In this document: positions 32,308 to 38,969 of the stretch, piece by piece | How the letters are laid out: each line of letters opens with the position of its first letter | Numbering within the stretch: the first letter of the stretch is position 1 | The notes under the pieces: model-generated | Told to the model about the DNA's origin: nothing | What the model saw: the letters and a program-made list of their open reading frames with translations, nothing else | The model's database searches: none | Assembly: GCA_964505065.1 (NCBI GenBank) | Contig: CAZDGF010000009.1 | Span: forward strand, 3,271 to 67,270 | Direction: 5' to 3' | Length of the DNA: 64,000 bases | From: JABMMZ01 sp964505065 | GTDB taxonomy: Bacteria; Bacteroidota; Bacteroidia; NS11-12g; UBA955 | Position numbers and translations under genes: made by a program

Positions 32308-33465
32308 TTACTCAACCCAACTTAAATAATAGCTTGGGTCTTCAATATTCATAGCTGCTTCTGTAATTTGTAAGGGATAAAATGGGTCTATCATTACGGC
32401 TAATTCTTTGGTTTCTGTTTTACCAATACTTTTTTCTACTGTGCCTGGGTGTGGTCCGTGCGGTATGCCTTTAGGGTGCAAGGTTATCATGCCTTTTTCT
32501 ACATGTTTACGGCTCATAAAATCGCCATCTACATAATACAATACTTCATCGCTATCTACATTGCTATGGTTATATGGTGCAGGAATACTTTGCGGATGGT
32601 AATCGTACATACGAGGCACAAAAGAGCAGATTACAAAATTATGCCCTTCAAAAGTTTGATGAATGGGCGGTGGCATGTGCACTCTGCCTGTTATAGGCTC
32701 ATAATTATGAATACTAAAACCATAAGGATATACCAAACCGTCCCAACCTATGGCATCAAAAGGATGTGCGGCATAAGTGTATGGAAACAATTGATTCCCT
32801 TTTTTAATCATCACTTTAAAATCGCCTTCTTCATCGTGGGTTTGTAGGTTTTGTGGCAATTTTATATCACGCTCGCAATAGGGCGAATGCTCTAAAAACT
32901 GACCGTAATTGTTCAAATATCTTTTTGGTGGGCGAATAGGGCTAAAACTTTCTGCAATAAACAAACGGTTGTTGCTATCGTTAAACTCTAATTGATAAAT
33001 AATACCACGAGGAACTACCAAATAATCGCCATATTCAAAAGGTATTTCGCCATAAAGCGTTTTTAGTTTTCCGCTGCCCTCGTGTATAAAAAGCACTTCA
33101 TCTGCATCTGCATTTTTGTAAAAATAATTGGTCATGCTTTGTTGAGGTGCAGCTGTAGCCAAATACACATCTTTGTTGAACAATTGTATCACACGACTTT
33201 CTAAATAATCTGCCTTTGCAGGGGTATTAAAAGTTAAAAAACTTCTGTTTTGCATATTGTTGGCAATAGCCGCTTTTGGTGCTACATCTATAGGCGTGCC
33301 AATGGCTTTTACCAAAGTTGGTGGATGAGTATGGTACACCAAAGAGTAAATACTGGAAAAACCTTCGGTACTTACCAACTCTTCAGAATATAGGCTACCA
33401 TTGGGTTTGCGAAACTGTGTATGTCTTTTTGCAGGAATTTTTCCTGCGGTATAATAAAATGGCAT
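32308..33465 (-). CDS. hmgA: Homogentisate 1,2-dioxygenase
   Basis: 385-aa Fe(II) ring-cleaving dioxygenase of tyrosine and phenylalanine catabolism, converting homogentisate to maleylacetoacetate. Cupin-like domains show VLFIHEGSGKLKTLYGEIPFEYGDYLVVPRG in the first half. The C-terminal half has YNHSNVDSDEVLYYVDGDF and GMITLHPKGIPHGPHPG, carrying the His/Glu iron ligands. RHTQFRKPNGSLYSEELVSTEGFSSIYSLVYH at the N-terminus is family-typical. The length is a little below the roughly 430-445 aa of proteobacterial and human enzymes, as usual in Bacteroidota. The other pathway genes are not nearby. Confidence 0.93.
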   Translation of the reverse strand: MPFYYTAGKIPAKRHTQFRKPNGSLYSEELVSTEGFSSIYSLVYHTHPPTLVKAIGTPIDVAPKAAIANNMQNRSFLTFNTPAKADYLESRVIQLFNKDVYLATAAPQQSMTNYFYKNADADEVLFIHEGSGKLKTLYGEIPFEYGDYLVVPRGIIYQLEFNDSNNRLFIAESFSPIRPPKRYLNNYGQFLEHSPYCERDIKLPQNLQTHDEEGDFKVMIKKGNQLFPYTYAAHPFDAIGWDGLVYPYGFSIHNYEPITGRVHMPPPIHQTFEGHNFVICSFVPRMYDYHPQSIPAPYNHSNVDSDEVLYYVDGDFMSRKHVEKGMITLHPKGIPHGPHPGTVEKSIGKTETKELAVMIDPFYPLQITEAAMNIEDPSYYLSWVE

Positions 33466-33510
33466 TATTTACGTTTAAATTTGTGGGTAAAATTAATCAT
33501 TTTTGTAAAT

Positions 33511-34548
33511 ATGTTAAACTTTAAAAATATTTGTTTCTCTACATTGCTTGTTCTTGGCTTTATTGCAACACAAGGCTGCAAAAAAAACACGGCTTATAGA
33601 TACATTAGCGATACTGACACTACCTTTAGTGCCGATGTTAGAGCCATTTCTAAAAAAATAAACAATGCACCTACAAATGCCGAATTGTTTTATATCCGTG
33701 CCAAAACTTTTTATTTTATTGATAAATACAAAGATGCGCTTATAGATATAGATTATGCCTTGGTTTTAGACTCAATAAACCCTTTATATCATTTTACCAA
33801 AGGGCAATACCTTATGGCTGGCGATACTGCCAATGCGAAAGAGGCAGAAAAAAGCTATAACAATGCCATACGTTTAAAAAAGGATTACTTAGAGGCTTAT
33901 TTAGCCATTGCCAAAATTCAATTTGCGAAACAAAATTATACCAATGCGGAGCAAAACTATTTTGAAGCAAGCAAACTCGACCCCTCCAATGCCCTACCCT
34001 ATTTTTATATTGGGCTTATGGCAAAAGAGCAAAAAGATACTGCCAAAGCCATTGCGCTATTCGAAAAAACATTGGCTTACGATGATAAATATTACGATGC
34101 CATTATGCAATTGGCAAATTATTATGCTGAAAAAAACGATAAAAAATGTGTAGCCCTTTTTGATAAAGCATTAAAAATAAACGAATTTAGCGATGAGGCT
34201 TTATATGCCAAAGGGCTATTTCTGCAAAATCAAAATTTGTACAAAGATGCATCAATATTATACCAAGAAGTAGCAAAAATAAACCCATCGCACAAGTTTT
34301 GTAGATACAATTTAGCCTATATTAATACCCATTTTAAAAATTATACTGATGCTTTAGATTTGCTAAACGAAACCATAAAACTTGATGAAAACTATGCAGA
34401 TGCCTATACTTTAAGAGGCTTTGTAAAAGAAAATATGCGCAATACCTTAGGTGCAAATTCTGATTATCAAATGGCTTTGCAATTGGATAAAGAGCAAAAA
34501 TTGGCTACTGAAGGCTTAAAAAGAGTAAAAGTAATTACCTCTTTCTAA
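33511..34548 (+). CDS. Tetratricopeptide-repeat lipoprotein
   Basis: 345 aa. The lipoprotein signal MLNFKNICFSTLLVLGFIATQGC has its lipid-Cys at residue 23. About seven TPR units of 34 residues follow (AELFYIRAKTFYFIDKYKDALIDIDYAL, LEAYLAIAKIQFAKQNYTNAEQNYFEASK, ALPYFYIGLMAKEQKDTAKAIALFEKTL, ADAYTLRGFVKENMRNTLGANSDYQMAL). I set the start at 33511; the frame is open from 33421, inside hmgA on the other strand, but only the ATG at 33511 gives a signal. A TAAATTTG box lies at 33476-33483. It probably scaffolds protein contacts at the outer membrane. Confidence 0.82.
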   Translation: MLNFKNICFSTLLVLGFIATQGCKKNTAYRYISDTDTTFSADVRAISKKINNAPTNAELFYIRAKTFYFIDKYKDALIDIDYALVLDSINPLYHFTKGQYLMAGDTANAKEAEKSYNNAIRLKKDYLEAYLAIAKIQFAKQNYTNAEQNYFEASKLDPSNALPYFYIGLMAKEQKDTAKAIALFEKTLAYDDKYYDAIMQLANYYAEKNDKKCVALFDKALKINEFSDEALYAKGLFLQNQNLYKDASILYQEVAKINPSHKFCRYNLAYINTHFKNYTDALDLLNETIKLDENYADAYTLRGFVKENMRNTLGANSDYQMALQLDKEQKLATEGLKRVKVITSF

Positions 34549-34984
34549 AATAAATTTCGGCTGGGCTGCCGTTATACTCTAATGCTAACTGCATTTTATC
34601 GTTGGAGAGTGAAATAATATCTGCCGTATCTGTTAAATTCAAAATTGTAGCTTTTACCTTTTTTCTACCATCTATAAATTGCCAATCAGATGTTGTGGAA
34701 TCATCTGTTCCGCATTTCAATGTGTTTTCGTACGATACCAAAAGACTATCTTTATAAAATCTATAACTGTCGTCTTTTAAGCATTTTTGAATAACCCCTG
34801 GAAAATTCCAAACGCTTGTTCCACTTGTTTTTACATCATATATTTCCCATTGGTGTGCCGTTAATTTAAGCATTATGCTATCTACAGCAGGAGTAAAATT
34901 TTCTGGAGTTTTTGGTGGTTCTACCTTTTTTTTACAACTGTAAGCCAAGGCAATTATTATAGCAGAAATAAATACTTTTTGCAT
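34535..34984 (-). CDS. Small lipoprotein, tandem paralogue 2 (lipocalin-like)
   Basis: 149 aa. The signal and lipobox LAYSC place the lipid-Cys at residue 17. The mature part shares a pattern with the upstream neighbour: HQWEIYDVKTSGTSVWNFPGVIQKCLKDDSYRFYKDS...LKCGTDDS against GLWKIQSLIVSGSDYWSNPFIVKDCNKDNTYKFKTNN...LKCDAAD. Two conserved cysteines probably form a disulfide, as in small lipocalin-like domains of Bacteroidota. It overlaps the TPR gene by 14 bp at the 3' ends and follows its paralogue after 7 bp. Confidence 0.68.
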   Translation of the reverse strand: MQKVFISAIIIALAYSCKKKVEPPKTPENFTPAVDSIMLKLTAHQWEIYDVKTSGTSVWNFPGVIQKCLKDDSYRFYKDSLLVSYENTLKCGTDDSTTSDWQFIDGRKKVKATILNLTDTADIISLSNDKMQLALEYNGSPAEIYFRKR

Positions 34985-34991
34985 GTTAAAA

Positions 34992-35459
34992 TTAATGTTT
35001 GAAAGTTACAACTCCATCTAATCCACTATATTTTACTTTCAACTGTAATGTACTACCATCTAAAGTATTCACATCGCTTGTATCATCAATAATTATTGTG
35101 CTTGTTAATTTTAAATTGATATACATTTTGCTATCGCTTATCAATTTGTAAGCACTATTGGTGCTATCTGGGTCGGCTGCATCACATTTTAAAGGTGTAT
35201 CAAACCCTGTCAATATATTATTGGTTTTAAACTTATAAGTATTGTCTTTATTACAATCTTTTACAATAAAAGGATTGCTCCAATAATCGCTACCACTAAC
35301 AATTAATGATTGAATTTTCCATAATCCTTCAGATAAGTATTCTTGCTTACTTTTCCCAGGTGTATTGTTAGTTGGTTCAGGGTTTTTGGTTTTATCTTTA
35401 CAACTATAAATTACCACTGCACTCAAAAATGCTATTGAAAATATTTTTATTTTATTCAT
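34992..35459 (-). CDS. Small lipoprotein, tandem paralogue 1 (lipocalin-like)
   Basis: 155 aa. The signal MNKIKIFSIAFLSAVVIYSC has its lipid-Cys at residue 20. A polar linker rich in N, P and K (DKTKNPEPTNNTPGKSK) precedes a lipocalin-like domain whose W-x-I start, DC/KC cysteines and spacing match the next gene, so the two arose by tandem duplication. The function is unknown. It is preceded by a well-spaced promoter and forms a two-gene operon with the paralogue. Confidence 0.68.
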   Translation of the reverse strand: MNKIKIFSIAFLSAVVIYSCKDKTKNPEPTNNTPGKSKQEYLSEGLWKIQSLIVSGSDYWSNPFIVKDCNKDNTYKFKTNNILTGFDTPLKCDAADPDSTNSAYKLISDSKMYINLKLTSTIIIDDTSDVNTLDGSTLQLKVKYSGLDGVVTFKH

Positions 35460-35469
35460 AACTAAACAA

Positions 35470-35501
35470 CAAATATACTAAAATTTAAAGTTATTTTGCA
35501 A
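35470..35501 (-). promoter_or_regulatory. Promoter of the tandem lipoprotein operon
   Basis: On the minus strand: TTG at 35501 to 35499, a 21-nt spacer, then a perfect TATATTTG at 35477 to 35470, 11 nt before the ATG at 35459. Confidence 0.6.
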
Positions 35502-35514
35502 ACACAAAAAAAAT

Positions 35515-36258
35515 ATGGCTTGGTATAAAGATTGGTTCAATAGCAAATACTATCATACTTTGTATGGTAAACGCAATGATGAAGAGGCAGAAGCAATGCT
35601 TTTAAACTTATTGAATATCTTAAATTTAAAGCCCAAACAAAAAGTATTGGATTTGGCTTGTGGCAAAGGCAGGCATTCCAAATTTTTAGCCAGCAAAGGC
35701 TTAAATGTATGGGGAATAGATTTGAGCGAAAACAGTATTGAATGCGCTAAAACCTACGAAAATGAACACTTAAAATTTGAGGTACACGATATGCGCAAAG
35801 TATATAAACCACAATATTTTGATGCCGTTTTCAATCTATTTACAAGCTTTGGCTATTTTGAAAGTTTTACAGATAATTTACAAACCTTAAAGGCTGTAAA
35901 CGAAAATTTAAAACACAACGGCTTATTTATTCAAGATTATTTGAATGCAGATTATGTAAAAGCCAACATAAAAGAATACCACGAACAAGAAATAGAAGGC
36001 ATTAAATTTAAAATTAGAAAAAAAATAGAATTTTGTGCTGAAACAGAAAGCGAAATGGTAGTTAAAACCATTAATTTTAATGCAGATAACGAGTATTTTC
36101 ATTTTGAAGAGAAAGTAAGTCTTTTTACCCTTTCAGATTTTGAAGCCATGTATAGTATGGCTGGTTTAGAAATAGAAAACATTTATGGTAACTATCAATT
36201 TGAGCCTTTCAATAACCAACTTTCTGAAAGATTAATCTTAATTTCGAAGCCTGAATAA
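35515..36258 (+). CDS. Class I SAM-dependent methyltransferase
   Basis: 247 aa. Motif I is VLDLACGKGRHSKFLASKG (about 44-62), the acidic end of strand two is VWGIDLSENSIECA, and motif III is FDAVFNLFTSFGYFE. The C-terminal half is a beta-sheet extension (GIKFKIRKKIEFC...YFHFEEKVSLFTLSDFEAMYSMAGLEI), typical of SAM methyltransferases annotated only generally. The substrate is unknown. The stop shares a base with the next start (TAATG), so it is translationally coupled to the PAP2 gene and then the ZIP gene. Confidence 0.9.
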   Translation: MAWYKDWFNSKYYHTLYGKRNDEEAEAMLLNLLNILNLKPKQKVLDLACGKGRHSKFLASKGLNVWGIDLSENSIECAKTYENEHLKFEVHDMRKVYKPQYFDAVFNLFTSFGYFESFTDNLQTLKAVNENLKHNGLFIQDYLNADYVKANIKEYHEQEIEGIKFKIRKKIEFCAETESEMVVKTINFNADNEYFHFEEKVSLFTLSDFEAMYSMAGLEIENIYGNYQFEPFNNQLSERLILISKPE

Positions 36259-36815
36259 TGTTAAAAATAGACCAATATTTATACCAACTGATTAACCAAA
36301 CCCTGCATGCCGATTGGCTAAATTGGCTAATGGTGCAATTTTCTAATAAATATTTTTGGATACCCTTGTATGCTGTAATTGTTTTTTTTATCATCAAAGT
36401 TTTTAAGAAAAAAGCCATTATTGCTTTAATCTGTTTAGGTGTTTCTGTTTTACTTGCAGATAGAGTTTCGAGTGGTTTTTTAAAACCTGCTTTTAAGCGC
36501 GAGCGACCCTGCCATATAGCAGCCCTAAACCCCATAGTGCTCGACCCCTGCCACGATACAGGCAGTATGCCTTCATCTCATGCTGCTAATCATTTTGCTA
36601 TTTCTGTATTTTTAATTTGCTTGTTCCATAAAAGTAAAAAACAGATTAAATATTTGCTTTTAATTTGGGCATTTTTAGTAGCCTACAGCCGTGTATATTG
36701 TGGGGTGCATTATCCTGCCGATGTTTTGGTGGGCGGCTTGATAGGGGCTTTAATTGGTTGGGCTTGTTATTATAATTTTTATAAACTAATGGAAAGGGCA
36801 TTGAAATGGGCATAA
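36258..36815 (+). CDS. PAP2-family membrane phosphatase
   Basis: 185-aa membrane protein with about five helices. The three acid-phosphatase motifs are complete: K-x6-RP (KPAFKRERP, about 76-84), PSSHA (about 103-107) and SR-x5-H-x3-D (SRVYCGVHYPAD, about 145-156). Such enzymes dephosphorylate lipid phosphates, for example undecaprenyl pyrophosphate or phosphatidylglycerophosphate. The DPCHDTGSM stretch before PSSHA adds two Cys with that of motif one. It overlaps the ZIP gene by 10 bp. Confidence 0.9.
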   Translation: MLKIDQYLYQLINQTLHADWLNWLMVQFSNKYFWIPLYAVIVFFIIKVFKKKAIIALICLGVSVLLADRVSSGFLKPAFKRERPCHIAALNPIVLDPCHDTGSMPSSHAANHFAISVFLICLFHKSKKQIKYLLLIWAFLVAYSRVYCGVHYPADVLVGGLIGALIGWACYYNFYKLMERALKWA

Positions 36816-37537
36816 GTTTTCCTGCTATTGTATTGCTATTGGGTCCTTTGTTGGGTATTTTTATTCAATATAAAATAAAATTTAACAACCCAAAAATAGT
36901 TGCCAATATTGTGCTTTTTAGCGGTGCATTTTTATTGGGTGTAGCTGTATTTGGGCTTATGCCCGAGCTTTTTAGCGAAACAGAAAATGCCAAACAAGCT
37001 GGTTTATGGCTTATTTTTGGTTTTTTATTTCAGCTTTTTTTAGAAAAATTTACAGGCGGCATAGGGCATGGGCATATACATAGCCACGAGGTGCCAAAAA
37101 ATATATGGGTGCTTTATGCAGGGCTTTATGTACACGCTCTTTTTGAAGGGTATAGCGCAGGTGTAAGCAATTATTTATACCCTTTGGTTATTTCCAGTAT
37201 GGTTATTGGCATTTCTATACACGAAGCCCCAGCTACTTTTTCTTTAAGTATGCTTTTAAAGCAAAAATTAAAGCATAAACAAAAACTAATTATAGCCCTT
37301 CTAATTTATGCTATGGCAACGCCTATTGGCTATCTATTGGGCGTTTATATTCATGCTGAAAATATTATTAGCGAAAATACAGCACAAATAATAACGGCTA
37401 TAATTGCAGGCACTTTTTTACACATAAGCACCACCATTGTATTCGAAACCAGCCTTTGGAAAAAAGAAGGTTTAAGCAAATGGCTTTTTATATTGTTTGG
37501 CTTAATAATTTCGTATTTGGCTTGTATCATTGGGTAA
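36806..37537 (+). CDS. ZIP-family divalent metal transporter
   Basis: 243-aa membrane protein with about eight helices. A histidine-rich loop GHGHIHSH (about 88-95) follows TM3. TM4 carries HALFEGYSAG and TM5 HEAPATFSLS; these H-x3-EG and HE-x-P elements are the binuclear metal site of ZIP proteins. Uptake of zinc, iron or manganese is likely, metal unspecified. It is last in the three-gene methyltransferase-PAP2-ZIP operon, overlapping PAP2 by 10 bp. Confidence 0.85.
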   Translation: MGISFPAIVLLLGPLLGIFIQYKIKFNNPKIVANIVLFSGAFLLGVAVFGLMPELFSETENAKQAGLWLIFGFLFQLFLEKFTGGIGHGHIHSHEVPKNIWVLYAGLYVHALFEGYSAGVSNYLYPLVISSMVIGISIHEAPATFSLSMLLKQKLKHKQKLIIALLIYAMATPIGYLLGVYIHAENIISENTAQIITAIIAGTFLHISTTIVFETSLWKKEGLSKWLFILFGLIISYLACIIG

Positions 37538-37588
37538 TTTTTTTGTCATTTAAATATGTATTACACAATATTTTTTAATTTATTACAT

Positions 37589-37596
37589 TATGTTTG
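37589..37596 (+). promoter_or_regulatory. TATGTTTG box of the porQ-like gene
   Basis: A perfect TAnnTTTG, its G 20 nt before the ATG at 37616. It supports that start over the in-frame ATG at 37556. Confidence 0.5.
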
Positions 37597-37615
37597 CATA
37601 GCACGTAAATACTTC

Positions 37616-38653
37616 ATGAACAAAAAAATTGCACTTTCCCTTATCATCTTTATACATTTTAATGCCCATGCACAAATAGCAGGCAAAGGTGTATTTGCTT
37701 TTTTAAATATGCAACCAAGCGCACGTAGCTTGGCTTTGGGTACAAATTTTATATCTTCAATAGATAACGATTTAAGTGTAGGCTATCAAAATCCTGCGGC
37801 TATGAATGCTAAAATGCACAATTATGCTTTTGCATCATACAACAATTATGTTTCGGATATTAATACAGGCTTTTTTGGCTATGCCAGGCATTATAAAAAT
37901 GTGGGTACTTTTAGCGCCAATGTGTTTTATTTTGATTATGGCAAATTTGATGGCTACTTGCCAAATGGCTTACCCACAGGCACTTTTACGGTTAAAGACC
38001 AAACTTTTCAAATAAACTATGGCAATAATTATAAAGAAAAATTTAGATATGGTGCTTCCCTAAAATACATTTATTCTATCTACGAGCAATATGTAAGCAA
38101 TGGCATAGCATCAGATTTATCTGCCATATATACAGATACAGCCAATAAAATGGATATATCTTTAATAGCCCGCAATATTGGTTTTCAAGCTATACCATAC
38201 CGAGGTACAGAGCGCCAACCATTGGCTTTTGAAATGGCTTTGGCTTTTTCTAAAAAATTAAAATACTTACCTTTTAAATACAATATTGTATTGAACAACT
38301 TGCAACAACCCGATATGCGTTATGATATAAAAAACACAAACCAAAGAGACGAACAAGGCAACGAAAGAGTAAAAAAAATGACTATGGGCGATAATCTTTT
38401 AAGACATTTAGTTGTAGGTGGCGAGTTTAATTTATCTAAACATTTTATTGTGCGTTTTGGCTACAACCACCAACGCAGAAAAGAGGCAGCACCAGAGCAA
38501 AAAAAAGGTACAACAGGCTTTAGCTGGGGTTTAGGATTTAAAATCAGCAAATTTAATATAAGCTATGGTAGCGCTTCGCTTTTTCCTGGTTTTAATACCA
38601 ATCAGTTTAGTTTATTATGCAATTTAGGCAATTTTTATAAGAAGAAGGGGTGA
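37616..38653 (+). CDS. porQ: Type IX secretion system protein PorQ-like
   Basis: 345-aa outer-membrane protein. The signal peptide MNKKIALSLIIFIHFNAHAQ precedes GKGVFAFLNMQPSARSLALGTNFISSIDNDLSVGYQNPAAMN, the start diagnostic of PorQ (FL-x-LP-SAR-x-A-LG, D-x-D, NPA). A barrel follows with YDIK and a closing FSWGLGFKISKFNISYGSASLFPG. PorQ is needed with PorU, PorV and PorZ for processing of T9SS cargo (family knowledge). Cargo with a sorting domain is encoded at 41659-42189. It ends with TGA, proof that TGA is used as a stop here. A long perfect hairpin and copy B of the 145-bp element follow. Confidence 0.82.
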   Translation: MNKKIALSLIIFIHFNAHAQIAGKGVFAFLNMQPSARSLALGTNFISSIDNDLSVGYQNPAAMNAKMHNYAFASYNNYVSDINTGFFGYARHYKNVGTFSANVFYFDYGKFDGYLPNGLPTGTFTVKDQTFQINYGNNYKEKFRYGASLKYIYSIYEQYVSNGIASDLSAIYTDTANKMDISLIARNIGFQAIPYRGTERQPLAFEMALAFSKKLKYLPFKYNIVLNNLQQPDMRYDIKNTNQRDEQGNERVKKMTMGDNLLRHLVVGGEFNLSKHFIVRFGYNHQRRKEAAPEQKKGTTGFSWGLGFKISKFNISYGSASLFPGFNTNQFSLLCNLGNFYKKKG

Positions 38654-38760
38654 AGTAAGGATTTAGGTTACAGGGTATAGGAGATAGAGTTAACTTAAAT
38701 CGAAATTTTAAAAGAGATGTAATAATAGCTTGTTAAAATTTACTAAAAAAATGATTTTAA

Positions 38761-38797
38761 ACAAAAGGCTTATGTTGAAATAACATAAGCCTTTTGT
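38761..38797. terminator. Long perfect hairpin after porQ
   Basis: Arms of 16 bp: ACAAAAGGCTTATGTT (38761-38776), loop GAAAT, and its exact complement (38782-38797). It has A and T runs inside the arms, so it can end transcripts from both sides. Confidence 0.75.
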
Positions 38798-38813
38798 AAA
38801 ACAATATAATAAT

Positions 38814-38958
38814 CCCAAATTCAGCAATAGAATTGCTGAATCGAATAACAAATTGTAAATCATGTTTTTACAAAACATAATTACAATTTTTAAATCGGGG
38901 TTAATCCCAACTAAATCAAATAGTTCGATTTTTCAAATCTCCTATTGATTAATTTGGG
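38814..38958 (+). repeat. 145-bp dispersed element, copy B
   Basis: Ends CCCAAATTCAGCAATAG and (inverted) CCCAAATTAATCAATAG. The inner stem AAATTGTAA (38850-38858) pairs perfectly with TTACAATTT (38881-38889) around ATGTTTT/AAAACAT, and GATTT (38927-38931) pairs with AAATC (38935-38939). It lies between convergent genes (porQ-like and the tail-fibre gene), 11 bp from the latter's stop. ATAAT lies directly on both sides, possibly a 5-bp target duplication. Confidence 0.88.
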
Positions 38959-38969
38959 ATAATTATAGA

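Noticed and set aside
38814..38958. 145-bp element as a plain Rho-independent terminator
   Set aside because: Separate, stronger terminators stand beside copies B and C (38761-38797 and 47982-48010), and the element has no T-run after its stems.
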